64,000 bases of DNA from Dehalobacter sp. (GCA_023667845.1 JAMPIU010000050.1:62001-126000); one strand, 5' to 3'; counted from the first letter of the stretch, positions 1 through 10,272 are shown. Notes: generated from the sequence alone by a model not told the origin. Numbers and translations are program-made.

Positions 1-134
1 CCGGTGTTTCTGAGGAAGTTGCCCGTGAAGCGTTAAGGCTCGCAGCTCATAAACTTCCGATTAAATGCAAGTTTGTCCGCAAAGAGGATCAGACTGAAGA
101 ACAGGTTGGAGGTGGCGCAGATGGCGAAGAATAA
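1..134 (+). CDS. rplP: 50S ribosomal protein L16, C-terminal part
   Basis: Only the 3' end lies in the window, read in the frame that starts at base 3 and stops with TAA at 132-134. The visible tail ([19 protein letters not shown], then CKFVRKED) is the end of bacterial L16, a large-subunit protein near the peptidyl transferase centre. It overlaps the start of rpmC by 14 bases, which suggests translational coupling, and its position directly before L29 is the standard spc/S10 operon order. Confidence 0.9.
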   Translation, partial: GVSEEVAREALRLAAHKLPIKCKFVRKEDQTEEQVGGGADGEE

Positions 135-321
135 GAATTTCCCTGATATGACCGATGAAGAGCTCCTGAAACAGATTGACGGGCTCAAAACGGAATTATT
201 CAATTTGCGTTTCCAATTAGCTACCGGACAACTTGATAACCCGATGCGGATCAAAGAGGTCCGTAAAGGGATCGCGAGAGGCAAAACCATTCTCCGTGAG
301 CGCGAGCTCAAACGTGCTTAA
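121..321 (+). CDS. rpmC: 50S ribosomal protein L29
   Basis: A 66-residue protein starting [18 protein letters not shown], with the two-helix L29 pattern ([17 protein letters not shown], then [14 protein letters not shown]). L29 sits at the polypeptide exit tunnel with L23. The ATG at 121 is chosen over the upstream in-frame start at 73 because it gives normal L29 length and has GGAGG at 109-113 inside the end of rplP. The gene sits between rplP and rpsQ, as in most bacteria. Confidence 0.95.
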   Translation: MAKNKNFPDMTDEELLKQIDGLKTELFNLRFQLATGQLDNPMRIKEVRKGIARGKTILRERELKRA

Positions 322-343
322 GGTAGGAAAGGAGGCAAAAACA

Positions 344-604
344 TTGGAAAGAACAATGCGCAAAACGCAATATGGCAAAGTTGTCAGCGATAAAATGGAT
401 AAAACGATTGTTGTTGCAATTGAAACCAGAAAAAAACATCCAATCTATCATAAAACAGTAAAGGTTACCAAAAAATATAAGGCGCATGATGAGAATAACG
501 AGGCTAAACTAGGGGATACCGTCCTGATTATGGAGACCAGACCGTTAAGCAAAGAAAAGAACTGGAGACTGGTCAAAGTTGTTGAAAAAGCGGTTATTCT
601 CTAA
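344..604 (+). CDS. rpsQ: 30S ribosomal protein S17
   Basis: An 86-residue S17, an OB-fold protein that binds 16S rRNA helix 11. Family signature stretches are [23 protein letters not shown] and [20 protein letters not shown]. The start is taken as TTG at 344, 8 bases after GGAAAGGAGG (327-336), giving [11 protein letters not shown]; an ATG lies four codons further on, and the upstream frame back to 233 overlaps rpmC too deeply to be real. Confidence 0.93.
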   Translation: MERTMRKTQYGKVVSDKMDKTIVVAIETRKKHPIYHKTVKVTKKYKAHDENNEAKLGDTVLIMETRPLSKEKNWRLVKVVEKAVIL

Positions 605-646
605 GCCAAGGAAATATCAAGCAGCTAAGAAAGGAGGTTCCGCCCA

Positions 647-1015
647 ATGATTCAGGCTGAATCAACCCTTAAAGTGGGAGATAATACCGGAGCAAAAAAA
701 CTTTTATGTATCCGTGTGTTGGGTGGTTCTAAACGTCGTTACGCATCAATTGGTGATATCATCGTTGCTGCGGTTAAAGAAGCAACACCAGGCGGCGTTG
801 TCAAAAAAGGTGATGTTGTCAAAGCTGTTGTTGTCCGTACTACCAAAGAAATTAAAAGACCAGACGGTTCATATATTCGATTCTCCGAAAATGCGGCAGT
901 TATTATCAAAGATGACAAGAGTCCGAAAGGAACGCGTATTTTTGGACCTGTTGCCCGTGAACTCAGAGAAAAAGATTACATGAAAATCGTTTCGCTGGCA
1001 CCGGAAGTACTATAG
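647..1015 (+). CDS. rplN: 50S ribosomal protein L14
   Basis: A 122-residue protein beginning [19 protein letters not shown], the typical L14 N-terminus, and containing [21 protein letters not shown] and [14 protein letters not shown]. Length equals the family norm. L14 is at the subunit interface (bridge B5/B8). AAGGAGG lies 8-10 bases before the ATG. Gene order rpsQ-rplN-rplX is canonical. Confidence 0.97.
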   Translation: MIQAESTLKVGDNTGAKKLLCIRVLGGSKRRYASIGDIIVAAVKEATPGGVVKKGDVVKAVVVRTTKEIKRPDGSYIRFSENAAVIIKDDKSPKGTRIFGPVARELREKDYMKIVSLAPEVL

Positions 1016-1042
1016 AAAAAACCGGACGGAGGTGAATAAATA

Positions 1043-1387
1043 ATGTCCGCCGAAAGAACAAAAGTAAACGTCAGAAAAGGCGATATGGTCATGGTGATAA
1101 CCGGCAAGGACGCCGGAAAAAAAGGCAAGGTTCTTGAAGTTCTAACCCAGAAGGGCAGAGTTGTGGTCGAGAAGGTCAACGTTGTAAAGAAACATCAGAA
1201 ACCGACCAAAGATATGCCCCAAGGTGGAATTGTCGATAAAGAAGCTCCGATTCACAGCTCCAATGTGATGCTGTTTTGCACAGAATGTAATTCTGTCACC
1301 AGGAAGAGTGTTAAGATTACTGGAGAAGGTAAAGTAAGAGTCTGCAAGAATTGCGGACACAATTTGCCGGAAGAAAATAAGAAGTAA
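1043..1387 (+). CDS. rplX: 50S ribosomal protein L24
   Basis: A 114-residue L24, an early 23S rRNA assembly initiator. The N-terminal KOW motif is visible (GDMVMVITGKDAGKKGKV). The C-terminal part contains two CxxC pairs (CTEC and CKNC) spaced like a zinc ribbon, seen in some Firmicutes L24 proteins. GGAGGTG precedes the ATG. Confidence 0.95.
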   Translation: MSAERTKVNVRKGDMVMVITGKDAGKKGKVLEVLTQKGRVVVEKVNVVKKHQKPTKDMPQGGIVDKEAPIHSSNVMLFCTECNSVTRKSVKITGEGKVRVCKNCGHNLPEENKK

Positions 1388-1408
1388 TTCTGGAAGGGAG
1401 GTACTCTG

Positions 1409-1948
1409 GTGGCTCGCTTAAGAGATTATTATAAAAATGAGATAACCCCGGCTCTGCAGAAAAAATTTGATTATAAGAATATTATGCAAACACCGCGTTT
1501 GGAAAAAGTGGTTATCAATATAGGTTTGGGAGAAGCAATTCAAAATCCGAAAGCCATTGATTCCGCTGTAGATGATCTCATGACGATTACGGGTCAGAAA
1601 CCGGTCGTAACACGGGCGAAGAAGTCGATCGCAGCATTTAAGCTTCGTGCAGGCATGCCGATTGGCGTGAAGGTTACTTTAAGAGGTGACCGGATGTATG
1701 AGTTTGTTGACAGGCTGCTGAACGTAGCGCTTCCTCGTGTCAGAGATTTTCAGGGAGTATCCGCCAAGGCATTTGACGGCAGAGGCAATTATACCCTCGG
1801 CATTAAAGAGCAGCTCATTTTCCCGGAAATTAACTTTGACAAAATTGATAAAATTAGAGGTATGGATATCGTCTTTGTAACAACGGCCAATACGGATGAA
1901 GAAGCAAAAGAGCTGCTTAAAGCATTCAGAATGCCGTTTAAGGACTAG
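1409..1948 (+). CDS. rplE: 50S ribosomal protein L5
   Basis: A 179-residue L5, which binds 5S rRNA. Motifs include [28 protein letters not shown] and the C-terminal [19 protein letters not shown]. Start codon is GTG at 1409, preceded by GGGAGG at 1395-1400; this gives the family length of 179. Its place between rplX and rpsN is normal. Confidence 0.96.
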   Translation: MARLRDYYKNEITPALQKKFDYKNIMQTPRLEKVVINIGLGEAIQNPKAIDSAVDDLMTITGQKPVVTRAKKSIAAFKLRAGMPIGVKVTLRGDRMYEFVDRLLNVALPRVRDFQGVSAKAFDGRGNYTLGIKEQLIFPEINFDKIDKIRGMDIVFVTTANTDEEAKELLKAFRMPFKD

Positions 1949-1968
1949 ATATGAAGGAGGCTTAAGAT

Positions 1969-2148
1969 ATGGCCAAGACGTCGATGATTGTTCGTCACCA
2001 ACCAAAATATTCTGTACGTGTGCATAACCGCTGCAAAATATGTGGCCGCCCGCATGCTTATATGAGGAAATTTGGAATATGCAGGATATGCTTCAGAGAA
2101 CTGGCTTATAAAGGCGAACTGCCTGGTGTAACGAAGGCTAGTTGGTAA
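1969..2148 (+). CDS. rpsN: 30S ribosomal protein S14, zinc-binding type
   Basis: A 59-residue protein ([16 protein letters not shown]...) with CKICGRPH and [12 protein letters not shown]. The two CxxC pairs make this the short zinc-containing S14 (type Z) rather than the long zinc-independent form. It ends with the conserved [16 protein letters not shown] at 1952-1959 sets the ATG at 1969. It is small but unmistakable, lying between L5 and S8 as expected. Confidence 0.95.
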   Translation: MAKTSMIVRHQPKYSVRVHNRCKICGRPHAYMRKFGICRICFRELAYKGELPGVTKASW

Positions 2149-2176
2149 GCATTATTGGAGAAAGGGGGAAATAAAA

Positions 2177-2578
2177 GTGTCAACAACATCAGATCCTATT
2201 GCCGATTTCCTGACACGGATCCGGAATGCCGGGATGGTTTACCACGATAAAGTAGAAATTCCTGCTTCAAGCATCAAGAAGGCTCTGGCCGAACTGCTGA
2301 AACAGGAAGGCTTTATCAAGGATTATGAATATATTGACGACAATAAACAGGGGGTCTTGAGATTATACCTCAAGTACGGCCCTAACCGGGAAAGAGTCAT
2401 TACCGGTTTGAAACGTATCAGTCGTCCCGGTTTAAGAGTTTATGCAAAAAAAGACCAGATTCCTAAGGTTTTAGGAGGCTTGGGCGTTGCTGTGATATCT
2501 ACCTCCAAAGGCATCATGCCTGACAGACAAGCACGCAGTGAAGGTTTGGGTGGAGAAGTTATCTGCTATATTTGGTAA
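2177..2578 (+). CDS. rpsH: 30S ribosomal protein S8
   Basis: A 133-residue S8 with [13 protein letters not shown] near the N-terminus and the C-terminal [24 protein letters not shown] that is diagnostic of S8. S8 binds 16S rRNA central domain and, in E. coli, represses the spc operon. Start codon is GTG at 2177 after AAAGGGGG. Confidence 0.96.
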   Translation: MSTTSDPIADFLTRIRNAGMVYHDKVEIPASSIKKALAELLKQEGFIKDYEYIDDNKQGVLRLYLKYGPNRERVITGLKRISRPGLRVYAKKDQIPKVLGGLGVAVISTSKGIMPDRQARSEGLGGEVICYIW

Positions 2579-2596
2579 AGGATGGAGGTGTAGAAT

Positions 2597-3139
2597 ATGT
2601 CTCGAATTGGTAGAAAAGCAATCACCATTCCAGGCGGGGTGGAAGTTAAACAAGAAGGTCAGGTCGTTACCGTTAAAGGCCCCAAAGGAACGCTTACCAG
2701 AGAATTCCGGCCTGAAATCGGTATTCAAGTAGAAGAAAAAACAATCAGCGTTACCCGTCCCAACGACGAACCTTTCTACCGTTCGCTTCACGGACTGACC
2801 CGCACCCTTCTTGCCAATATGGTGGAAGGTGTATCGAACGGGTTTAGCAAGAATTTGGACCTTGTCGGAGTAGGCTATCGTGCTGCTCTTTCAGGTAAAA
2901 AACTTGTGCTTACTGTCGGCAAATCTCATCCGGTTGAAATGGAACCCTATGAAGGGATTGAAATCGAAGTTCCTGCACCGAACAAGGTGATCATTAAAGG
3001 AATCGATAAGGAACAAGTCGGTAATTTTGCTGCAGATGTTCGTAAGCAACGTGAACCGGAACCGTATAAAGGTAAAGGGATTAAATACGAAAAAGAAGTC
3101 ATCCGCCGCAAGGAAGGTAAAACCGGCGGTAAGAAATAA
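2597..3139 (+). CDS. rplF: 50S ribosomal protein L6
   Basis: A 180-residue L6, with [17 protein letters not shown] at the start and the duplicated L6 fold; the second repeat ends in [23 protein letters not shown], the best-conserved L6 signature. L6 lies near the sarcin-ricin loop. ATG at 2597 follows GGATGGAGG. The C-terminal tail is lysine-rich. Confidence 0.97.
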   Translation: MSRIGRKAITIPGGVEVKQEGQVVTVKGPKGTLTREFRPEIGIQVEEKTISVTRPNDEPFYRSLHGLTRTLLANMVEGVSNGFSKNLDLVGVGYRAALSGKKLVLTVGKSHPVEMEPYEGIEIEVPAPNKVIIKGIDKEQVGNFAADVRKQREPEPYKGKGIKYEKEVIRRKEGKTGGKK

Positions 3140-3182
3140 GGTAAGGGCAAAATCTCTTGCCGCGTAGAAAGGATGAAAAAGC

Positions 3183-3551
3183 TTGATTAAAAAGAGTGAC
3201 CGCAGACAAATTTTAAAACATAAGCATAAAAGTGTCCGCAAAAGAATCCAGGGCACAGCCGAAAGACCGCGTATGGCAGTATTTAGAAGCTTAAATCATA
3301 TTTATGCCCAGGTTATCAACGATGACCTTGGAATCACCCTGGCTGCAGCTTCTTCTCTCGATGCTGAGTTTAAAGCAGCAGAGCTGTCCGGAGGAAACGT
3401 TGAGGGAGCTAAAAAAGTTGGTGAACTCATTGCAAAAGAAGCGCTGGATAAAGGAATCACCAAAGTGGTCTATGACCGCGGCGGCAGCCTATATCACGGT
3501 AGAGTTGCAGCTCTGGCCGAAGCCGCTAGAGAAACAGGACTTGACTTCTAA
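3183..3551 (+). CDS. rplR: 50S ribosomal protein L18
   Basis: A 122-residue L18 (5S rRNA binding) with [19 protein letters not shown] and [21 protein letters not shown], the usual C-terminus ending GLDF. The start is TTG at 3183 (MIKKSDRRQ), about 8 bases after AAAGGATG; no ATG gives a normal length. Confidence 0.95.
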   Translation: MIKKSDRRQILKHKHKSVRKRIQGTAERPRMAVFRSLNHIYAQVINDDLGITLAAASSLDAEFKAAELSGGNVEGAKKVGELIAKEALDKGITKVVYDRGGSLYHGRVAALAEAARETGLDF

Positions 3552-3575
3552 TCTTTAGAAAAGGAGGGAAAATCA

Positions 3576-4073
3576 TTGTCAAATATCGATCCTAGTAAAC
3601 TGGAGCTCACCGAGAAAATTGTACACATTGCCCGTGTTGCTAAAGTTGTCAAAGGCGGAAGACGTTTCAGCTTCAGTGCTCTGGTTGTCGTCGGCGACGG
3701 CAATGGTATTGTCGGCGCAGGACTCGGAAAAGCAACCGAAGTTCCGGAGGCTATTCGTAAAGGCGTAGAAGATGCTAAAAAGAATCTGATTGCTGTACCT
3801 TTAAAAGGAACATCGATCCCGCATCCGATTCTCGGCCAATTTGGTGCCGGCGAGGTTCTGCTGAAACCCGCTGCCAAAGGTACCGGAGTTATTGCCGGTG
3901 GTCCGGTGCGTGCTGTACTCGAAGTAGCAGGGGTTAAAGATATACTCACAAAATCACTGGGATCTTCCAATGCTCATAACGTTGTCAATGCAACGATGGC
4001 CGGCCTCAAGGCGCTGAAGCGCGACGTCGACGTTGCCAAAGCCCGCGGTAAGGCAGTGGAAGAAATACTCTAA
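3576..4073 (+). CDS. rpsE: 30S ribosomal protein S5
   Basis: A 165-residue S5. The N-terminal double-stranded RNA binding fold is seen as [20 protein letters not shown] and [14 protein letters not shown], followed by [22 protein letters not shown]5 affects decoding accuracy. The start is TTG at 3576, 5 bases after AAGGAGGG. Unusually, the next gene is rplO rather than rpmD. Confidence 0.96.
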   Translation: MSNIDPSKLELTEKIVHIARVAKVVKGGRRFSFSALVVVGDGNGIVGAGLGKATEVPEAIRKGVEDAKKNLIAVPLKGTSIPHPILGQFGAGEVLLKPAAKGTGVIAGGPVRAVLEVAGVKDILTKSLGSSNAHNVVNATMAGLKALKRDVDVAKARGKAVEEIL

Positions 4074-4111
4074 AATAATGTATCGCAGCACCAAGTAAGG
4101 AGGTGTCCATA

Positions 4112-4555
4112 TTGAAACTCCATGAACTCAAACCTGCAGAAGGTTCGACCAAATCACGCAAACGTGTTGGAAGAGGCAACGGCTCGGGACTTGGAAATAC
4201 AGCCGGCCGTGGTAACAAGGGTCAGAAAGCCCGTTCCGGCGGTGGTGTCCGTCCCGGATTCGAAGGTGGCCAAATGCCCATTACCCGCAGACTTCCGAAA
4301 CGCGGTTTTACAAATAATTTTAGAAAAGAATATGAGGTCATCAATGTATCCGATCTTGAAGAAAGATTTGAAAATGGTGAAGAAGTTACCATTGAAGCTT
4401 TATTTGAGACTGGACTCATCAATAAAGTCAAGGATGGTGTCAAAGTACTCGGAGACGGGGAATTGACCAAATCATTAACCGTAAAAGTTCATAAGGTAAG
4501 CAAAACAGCAGCAGAGAAGATTACTGCTGCCGGTGGAAAAGTAGAGGTGGAATAA
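4112..4555 (+). CDS. rplO: 50S ribosomal protein L15
   Basis: A 147-residue L15 with [21 protein letters not shown] and the glycine-rich [20 protein letters not shown] segment typical of the L15 N-terminal extension. TTG at 4112 is preferred: AAGGAGG (4097-4103) is 8 bases upstream, while the in-frame GTG at 4103 overlaps that site. L15 usually follows rpmD; here it directly follows rpsE. Confidence 0.95.
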   Translation: MKLHELKPAEGSTKSRKRVGRGNGSGLGNTAGRGNKGQKARSGGGVRPGFEGGQMPITRRLPKRGFTNNFRKEYEVINVSDLEERFENGEEVTIEALFETGLINKVKDGVKVLGDGELTKSLTVKVHKVSKTAAEKITAAGGKVEVE

Positions 4556-4556
4556 A

Positions 4557-5846
4557 TTGATACTTGAAACCCTGAAGGATGCCTGGAAAGTTCCGAGCAT
4601 TAGAAAGAAAATAGGGTTCACCTTGCTTATGCTTCTGATCTTTAGGATTGGGTCTCACATCCCGATTCCGTTTATGGATCGTGAAGTGCTTCAAAACATG
4701 ATGGGCAGTGGAGGATTGTTTGATTTCTTCAACACATTCTCTGGTGGCTCCCTGAAACGCTTCTCTGTATTTTCATTAAGTATCATGCCCTATATCACTG
4801 CCTCCATCATTATTCAGCTCTTAACGGTCGTCATTCCTTATCTGGAAAGACTATCAAAAGAGGGCGATCAGGGCAGAAAAAAGATTGTTCAGTATACCCG
4901 CTATGGTACTGTTGTACTTGGCTTCATCAACGGTTTTGGACTGACCATCGGCTTAAGAGGTGCGCTTACGATTCCTCAAGAGTCGCTTAGGATTCTAATT
5001 TACATTATGATTGCAATCGTACTGACCGCAGGTACAGCTTTTCTGATGTGGCTGGGCGAACAGATCACCGAAAAAGGCATTGGCAATGGCATCTCACTCA
5101 TTATCTTTGCCGGTATTGTTGCTGGGATTCCAGATGCAATCAAGTACTTGGTTGGGCTGCTGCAGGTTGGCGAAATCGGTTGGATATCAATCGTAGGCTT
5201 AGTGGTTATTGCAGCGCTGATTATTGCCGCTGTTGTATTTATCCAGGAGGGCCAAAGAAGAATTCCGGTTCAATATGCCAAAAGAGTCGTCGGCCGCAAG
5301 CAATACGGTGGACAGAGCTCTCATATTCCGTTAAAAGTTAATCAGGCGGGCGTTATTCCGATTATTTTCGGTATTTCCTTAATGGCCTTTCCGGCAACCA
5401 TTGCGACCTGGCTCCCACAGGACTCAGCCTTCGCTCTTTTTGCCCAGAAATGGCTGCAAATGAATGGCTCAGCCTATTCAATACCGTACTTGATCATGTA
5501 TGCATTGCTCATTATTTTCTTTACCTATTTCTATACAGGAATTACCTTTAATCCTGTAGATGTCGCGGATAATCTTAAAAAGTACGGCGGTTTTATTCCT
5601 GGAATTCGTCCGGGTCGTCCGACTTCAGATTATTTGTTTAAAATCCTGAGCAGAGTGACTTTGGCAGGTGGGATATTCCTGGCACTGATTGCTGTTCTCC
5701 CCAGTCTGATCATGGGATTCACCGGAATAGATAACATCTATTTAGGTGGAACATCCCTGCTGATTGTGGTCAGCGTTGCTCTTGATACGATGAAACAGAT
5801 GGAGAATCAGCTGATGCAGCGTCACTATCAAGGATTTTTAAAGTAG
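4557..5846 (+). CDS. secY: Preprotein translocase subunit SecY
   Basis: A 429-residue channel protein of the Sec translocon with ten predicted membrane segments. Conserved segments include FRIGSHIPIPF in the N-terminal region, GNGISLIIFAGI, and the cytosolic loop QEGQRRIPVQYAKR, followed by HIPLKVNQAGVIP. It starts with TTG at 4557, one base after the rplO stop, so it is probably translationally coupled to L15. SecY-adk-map-infA is the classic continuation of the spc operon. Confidence 0.97.
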   Translation: MILETLKDAWKVPSIRKKIGFTLLMLLIFRIGSHIPIPFMDREVLQNMMGSGGLFDFFNTFSGGSLKRFSVFSLSIMPYITASIIIQLLTVVIPYLERLSKEGDQGRKKIVQYTRYGTVVLGFINGFGLTIGLRGALTIPQESLRILIYIMIAIVLTAGTAFLMWLGEQITEKGIGNGISLIIFAGIVAGIPDAIKYLVGLLQVGEIGWISIVGLVVIAALIIAAVVFIQEGQRRIPVQYAKRVVGRKQYGGQSSHIPLKVNQAGVIPIIFGISLMAFPATIATWLPQDSAFALFAQKWLQMNGSAYSIPYLIMYALLIIFFTYFYTGITFNPVDVADNLKKYGGFIPGIRPGRPTSDYLFKILSRVTLAGGIFLALIAVLPSLIMGFTGIDNIYLGGTSLLIVVSVALDTMKQMENQLMQRHYQGFLK

Positions 5847-5858
5847 GAGGCGATCGAG

Positions 5859-6500
5859 ATGAGAATGATACTCATGGGTCCTCCTGGAGCAGGAAAAGGA
5901 ACACAAGCCGATTTGCTCATTGAGCATTATCATATACCCCACATTTCAACTGGGGACATGTTCAGAGCCGCAATCAAGGAACAGACTGCCCTGGGAATGA
6001 AGGCCAAAGAATACATGGATGCCGGTGGCCTTGTCCCGGATGAAGTAACGATTGGGATTGTAGCCGACAGATTGGCTCAGGCTGATTGTCAAAATGGTTT
6101 CCTTCTGGACGGGTTTCCCCGTACGGCTGCCCAGGCGGATGCATTGGCGAAAATCTTAAGCGACATGAAAATTGCTCTGGACGGAGTTATCAACATTGAA
6201 CTGGGCGAAGCAGATCTCTTGGAACGGCTCACCGGAAGAAGGGTCTGCAAACAGTGCGGTGCAACCTTCCATACTGTCTTCAACGCTCCTAAACAACAGG
6301 ACGTTTGTGACAAGTGCGGTGGTGCACTCTACCAGAGAAGCGATGACACACTTGAAACAGCACAAAATCGGCTGAAGGTATATAATACACAGACTGAACC
6401 CCTGATTGCATATTATAACAACCAAGGCTTGCTCAAGAGAATTCAAGGGGATAAAGAAATTAAGCAGGTTTTCAGCGATGTTCTCAGCGTGTTGGAGTAA
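5859..6500 (+). CDS. adk: Adenylate kinase, zinc-lid type
   Basis: A 213-residue enzyme interconverting ATP + AMP and 2 ADP. The P-loop [11 protein letters not shown] is at residues 7-17, followed by the AMP-binding HISTGDMFR and LLDGFPRT. The lid domain carries CKQC and CDKC, four cysteines that bind zinc in many Gram-positive adenylate kinases. AGGAGG at 5845-5850 sets the ATG. Confidence 0.97.
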   Translation: MRMILMGPPGAGKGTQADLLIEHYHIPHISTGDMFRAAIKEQTALGMKAKEYMDAGGLVPDEVTIGIVADRLAQADCQNGFLLDGFPRTAAQADALAKILSDMKIALDGVINIELGEADLLERLTGRRVCKQCGATFHTVFNAPKQQDVCDKCGGALYQRSDDTLETAQNRLKVYNTQTEPLIAYYNNQGLLKRIQGDKEIKQVFSDVLSVLE

Positions 6501-6506
6501 GAAGCC

Positions 6507-7259
6507 ATGATTGAACTGAAGAGTAAGGAACAGCTTGGCCGCATGCGGAAAGCTGGCCGGATCGTGGCAGAAACTCTGGAACTGATGCGGAAAATGGTTG
6601 CCCCGGGAGTAACTACGGAACAACTAGACAGAGCAGCGGAAGATTACATTGGCAAATGCAATGCGATTCCTGCCTTCAAAGGGTATAACGGCTTCCCCGC
6701 AACACTATGTACTTCGATTAATGAAGAAGTGGTGCATGGGATACCGGGTTTAAGGGCCCTGAAAAGTGGAGATATTATCAGTATTGATTGCGGGGCAATC
6801 ATTGACGGATACGTCGGTGATTCTGCGATCACACTGCCGGTAGGAGAAATCAGCAGGGAACTTCAAAATCTGCTGGCAGTGACTGAAGAATCTCTCCGGT
6901 GTGGAATTGCCCAGGCGCTGAAAGGTAACCGGCTGTTTGATATATCCTACGCTATTCAGACGTATGTAGAAGAGAATACAATGTCGGTCGTTCGGGACTA
7001 TGTAGGTCACGGAATCGGCAGAAAAATGCATGAAGAACCTCAAGTACCCAATTTTGGCAAACCCGGCAGGGGGCCGAGACTCGAGGTAGGAATGGTCCTG
7101 GCGATAGAACCAATGGTCAACTTAGGAGGCTATCAGGTTGAGACTCTTGAGAACCAGTGGACTGTAGTAACGAAAGATCGCCGAGCATCGGCGCATTTTG
7201 AACACACAGTGGCCATCACTGAAAATGGCCCGGAAATACTAACTCGAATTGAAGGCTGA
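6507..7259 (+). CDS. map: Methionine aminopeptidase, type I
   Basis: A 250-residue type Ia metallopeptidase that removes the initiator methionine. Metal ligands are visible: Asp in IDCGAIIDGYVGDSA (two Asp), His in GHGIGRKMHEEP, Glu in MVLAIEPMV and Glu in HTVAITENGPEIL. It starts six bases after the adk stop, without a strong separate ribosome binding site, so coupling with adk is likely. Confidence 0.97.
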   Translation: MIELKSKEQLGRMRKAGRIVAETLELMRKMVAPGVTTEQLDRAAEDYIGKCNAIPAFKGYNGFPATLCTSINEEVVHGIPGLRALKSGDIISIDCGAIIDGYVGDSAITLPVGEISRELQNLLAVTEESLRCGIAQALKGNRLFDISYAIQTYVEENTMSVVRDYVGHGIGRKMHEEPQVPNFGKPGRGPRLEVGMVLAIEPMVNLGGYQVETLENQWTVVTKDRRASAHFEHTVAITENGPEILTRIEG

Positions 7260-7297
7260 AGACCGGTAAATAAATGTCAAAGGAGGGATAGGCGCAA

Positions 7298-7516
7298 ATG
7301 TCAAAAGAAGATGTGATTGAGGTCGAAGGCAAAGTACTGGAACCATTGCCGAACGCAATGTTTACGGTAGAATTAAACAATGGTCATAAGGTACTGGCGC
7401 ATGTCTCCGGCAAGATTCGGATGCATTTTATCAGAATTTTGCCTGGAGATCGGGTCACGGTGGAGCTTTCTCCCTATGACTTGACCAGAGGAAGAATTGT
7501 ATACAGATTTAAGTAA
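7298..7516 (+). CDS. infA: Translation initiation factor IF-1
   Basis: A 72-residue single OB-fold protein ([20 protein letters not shown], then [20 protein letters not shown] and [12 protein letters not shown]), the exact length and sequence pattern of IF-1, which binds the 30S A site. AAAGGAGGG is upstream of the ATG. It lies between map and rpmJ as expected. Confidence 0.98.
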   Translation: MSKEDVIEVEGKVLEPLPNAMFTVELNNGHKVLAHVSGKIRMHFIRILPGDRVTVELSPYDLTRGRIVYRFK

Positions 7517-7536
7517 GGACAAGGGAGGAATCACAG

Positions 7537-7650
7537 GTGAAAGTAAGACCTTCTGTGAAACCGATTTGTGAAAAGTGTAAAATTATTAGACGGCACGGAA
7601 AAGTAATGGTTATTTGCGAAAATCCGAAACATAAGCAACGCCAGGGCTAG
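7537..7650 (+). CDS. rpmJ: 50S ribosomal protein L36
   Basis: A 37-residue protein starting with GTG at 7537 ([22 protein letters not shown]...). CEKC and the later C-x4-H (CENPKH) form the zinc site, so this is the zinc-binding paralogue of L36. It ends with KQRQG. GGGAGG (7523-7528) fixes the start. It is the last gene before a 204-base repeat-bearing spacer. Confidence 0.95.
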   Translation: MKVRPSVKPICEKCKIIRRHGKVMVICENPKHKQRQG

Positions 7651-7790
7651 ATCGAGGATGAAGTTCGAGGTTCGAAGATCGATGATTAAGCATCAAAGAT
7701 CTAGCAGACAATACCGGACAACGAACTTAGAACATCGATTAGCAATATGTGCGGGTTGTCGCCTTTGGACCGATTAACACTAACAAAGTC
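7651..7790. repeat. Interspersed repeat with heptad units, copy 1
   Basis: The rpmJ-rpsM spacer opens with tandem heptads (GAAGTTC, GAGGTTC, GAAGATC, GATGATT at 7660-7687), followed by ATACCGGACAACGAACT at 7711-7727 and ATCGATTAGC. The rplQ-truA spacer holds the same parts in the same order, which is why both are called copies of one element. No reading frame is evident in either; the element is probably a non-coding repeat. Confidence 0.5.
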
Positions 7791-7854
7791 GGACGCTAAA
7801 TATGAAAATCAAGTAACTGGAACTAATTATCGAACATGGGGGTGTGAAATTTAG

Positions 7855-8226
7855 ATGGCACGTATCGCAGGGGTGGATATACCTCGGGACAAACGTGTTG
7901 AGGTTGCACTTACCTACATCTATGGTATCGGCAATTCTCAATCCAAAAAAATCCTGACAAAAACACAGATTAACCCTGACACCAGGGTCAAAGATCTTAC
8001 AGACGACGAAGTCGCCAAGATCAGGGAAACCATTGATAAAGAATACAAGGTCGAAGGCGATCTGCGTCGGGAAGTGTCCCTTAACATTAAAAGACTGATG
8101 GAAATCGGCAGTTATCGTGGCCTTCGCCATCGTCGTGGACTACCTGTGCGCGGACAGCGGACCAAAACCAATGCCCGTACACGCAAAGGTCCCGCAAGAG
8201 CAATTGGCGGAAAGAAGAAAAAGTAA
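7855..8226 (+). CDS. rpsM: 30S ribosomal protein S13
   Basis: A 123-residue S13 ([21 protein letters not shown]) with the helix-hairpin-helix region and the C-terminal [20 protein letters not shown], followed by a lysine-rich tail. S13 contacts the head of 16S rRNA and P-site tRNA. It opens the alpha-operon set rpsM-rpsK-rpsD-rpoA-rplQ. Confidence 0.97.
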   Translation: MARIAGVDIPRDKRVEVALTYIYGIGNSQSKKILTKTQINPDTRVKDLTDDEVAKIRETIDKEYKVEGDLRREVSLNIKRLMEIGSYRGLRHRRGLPVRGQRTKTNARTRKGPARAIGGKKKK

Positions 8227-8242
8227 AGGGGGGCATTGAAGC

Positions 8243-8632
8243 ATGGCTCGTAAAGTTGTTCGTACCAGAAAAAGAGAACGTAAAAATGTTGAAAGCGGCA
8301 TAGCACATATTAAGTCGACTTTTAATAATACGATTGTCACCATTACAGACACGACCGGAAACGCACTTTCCTGGTCCAGTTCCGGTTCTTTGGGTTTCAA
8401 AGGATCACGTAAAAGCACACCTTTTGCTGCGCAGATGGCTGCAGAGACAGCTGCCAAAGCAGCAATGGAGCATGGGCTCAAAATTGTTGAATGTTTTGTC
8501 AAAGGTCCAGGATCAGGCCGTGAAGCCGCAATCAGAGCATTGCAGGCGGCAGGTCTGGAAGTGAACCTTATTCGGGACGTAACTCCGGTACCGCATAACG
8601 GATGTCGGCCGCCCAAACGCAGAAGAGTATAG
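8243..8632 (+). CDS. rpsK: 30S ribosomal protein S11
   Basis: A 129-residue S11 with [32 protein letters not shown] and the conserved C-terminal [19 protein letters not shown]11 lies on the 30S platform at the E site. AAGGGGGG precedes the ATG; length is normal. Confidence 0.97.
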   Translation: MARKVVRTRKRERKNVESGIAHIKSTFNNTIVTITDTTGNALSWSSSGSLGFKGSRKSTPFAAQMAAETAAKAAMEHGLKIVECFVKGPGSGREAAIRALQAAGLEVNLIRDVTPVPHNGCRPPKRRRV

Positions 8633-8644
8633 GGGGTGTAAAAC

Positions 8645-9274
8645 ATGGCTAAATATACAGAATCAGTATGTCGTCTGTGCCGGCGTGAGGGTCAGAAGTT
8701 ATTCCTGAAAGGGGATCGCTGCTATACCAATAAATGTGCTGTGGACCGTCGGGCGTATGCTCCGGGCATGCACGGACAGGCTAGAGGCAAAAAACCGACT
8801 GAGTACGGCATTCAGCTCAGAGAAAAGCAGAAAGTTCGGAGGATCTACGGCGTTCTTGAGAAACAGTTCCGTGGATATTTCGACAAAGCTGCCCGTCAAA
8901 AAGGTATGACCGGGGAAAATCTTCTCCGTTTATTGGAACGCCGTTTGGATAATGTTGTTTTCAGACTTGGCTTTGCTTCATCCAGACCCGAAGCACGTCA
9001 GCTTGTGACACATGGTCATATCACAATCAATGGCAAACGCGTCGATATTGCATCTTATCTCGTCAGCACTGGCGAGGCAATTTCGATTAAAGAAAGCAGC
9101 AGAGACAACAATAGAATCAAGGAAATGGCCGAATCCTTAAAGGATCGTGCTGTTCCTGCATGGTTAAGCCTGGATATCAACAGCATCACAGGGACTGTCA
9201 TCAACATGCCAACCCGTGAAGATATTCAGATTCCGATTGAAGAACATCTTATCGTAGAGAAATATTCTCGTTAA
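8645..9274 (+). CDS. rpsD: 30S ribosomal protein S4
   Basis: A 209-residue S4, primary 16S rRNA binding protein. The N-terminus has a zinc-type cysteine set (CRLC, then CYTNKC), while the S4 RNA-binding domain is [22 protein letters not shown] followed by [19 protein letters not shown] before the ATG is the likely ribosome binding site. Confidence 0.97.
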   Translation: MAKYTESVCRLCRREGQKLFLKGDRCYTNKCAVDRRAYAPGMHGQARGKKPTEYGIQLREKQKVRRIYGVLEKQFRGYFDKAARQKGMTGENLLRLLERRLDNVVFRLGFASSRPEARQLVTHGHITINGKRVDIASYLVSTGEAISIKESSRDNNRIKEMAESLKDRAVPAWLSLDINSITGTVINMPTREDIQIPIEEHLIVEKYSR

Positions 9275-9304
9275 ACTTTTCCGGGAAAGAAGGGGTGCAT
9301 TCCG

Positions 9305-10252
9305 ATGCTTGAAATCGAAAAGCCCAATATTGAATGTGTTGAGAGATCTGAAGATAATACCTATGCCAAATTCATTATTGAACCCTTAGAGAGAGGCTAT
9401 GGCATTACCTTGGGGAATTCCCTGCGTCGTATCCTGCTTTCTTCTCTACCCGGGTCCGCGGTTACTTCAGTAAAAATAGAAGGCGTACTACACGAATTCT
9501 CAACCATTCCAGGAGTCTTGGAAGACGTAACTGAGATCATTCTCAATATTAAATCCCTCGCTCTCAAAGGCCATACGGATGAACCGCGCGTTCTGCGTTT
9601 GGAATGTGAAGGGGAACGGGTTGTTACCGCAAGAGACATTATCACCGGTCCCGATATTGAGATTCTCAATCCAGATTTGAAGATCGCCACGTTGGATAAA
9701 GACGGACGCCTCTTCATGGAAATGAACGTCGAACGTTCCCGCGGCTATGTCTCAGCTGAGAAGAATAAAAAAGCAGATCAGGTAATCGGCGTTATTCCTG
9801 TCGATTCCATCTTTACCCCAATTTATAAAGTCAACTATGCTGTAGAAGATACCCGGGTCGGTATGATGACTGACTTTGACAAGCTTACCCTGGAAGTATG
9901 GTCTAACGGCAGTATTACCCCGAAAGAGGCAACGAGTCTCGCAGCCAAGATTTTGAGCGAACATTTGAGGCTCTTTATCGGACTGAACGATAATCTGGGT
10001 AATGTTGAAATCATGGTGGAAAAAGAAGAAGAGGCCAAAGATAAGATTCTGGAAATGACCATTGAAGAACTGGATCTTTCCGTAAGATCTTATAATTGCC
10101 TGAAACGCGCCGGCATAAACAGCGTTGAAGAACTGACACAAAGAACTGAAGAAGATATGATCAAAGTACGCAATCTTGGGCGCAAATCTCTGGAAGAAGT
10201 CGAACACAAGCTCAGAGAACTTGGGCTGGGATTCCGTACTCCGGAAGATTAA
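9305..10252 (+). CDS. rpoA: RNA polymerase alpha subunit
   Basis: A 315-residue alpha subunit. The N-terminal dimerisation domain shows [27 protein letters not shown]; the C-terminal domain (from about residue 245) has the DNA- and activator-binding helices [17 protein letters not shown] and [12 protein letters not shown]. Length is normal. It is embedded in the ribosomal alpha operon between S4 and L17. Confidence 0.98.
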   Translation: MLEIEKPNIECVERSEDNTYAKFIIEPLERGYGITLGNSLRRILLSSLPGSAVTSVKIEGVLHEFSTIPGVLEDVTEIILNIKSLALKGHTDEPRVLRLECEGERVVTARDIITGPDIEILNPDLKIATLDKDGRLFMEMNVERSRGYVSAEKNKKADQVIGVIPVDSIFTPIYKVNYAVEDTRVGMMTDFDKLTLEVWSNGSITPKEATSLAAKILSEHLRLFIGLNDNLGNVEIMVEKEEEAKDKILEMTIEELDLSVRSYNCLKRAGINSVEELTQRTEEDMIKVRNLGRKSLEEVEHKLRELGLGFRTPED

Positions 10253-10272
10253 ACCTAAAGGGGGGATCACAG

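Noticed and set aside
7660-7687. CRISPR array
   Set aside because: The heptad units are contiguous, short and degenerate, without spacers; no cas gene is near.
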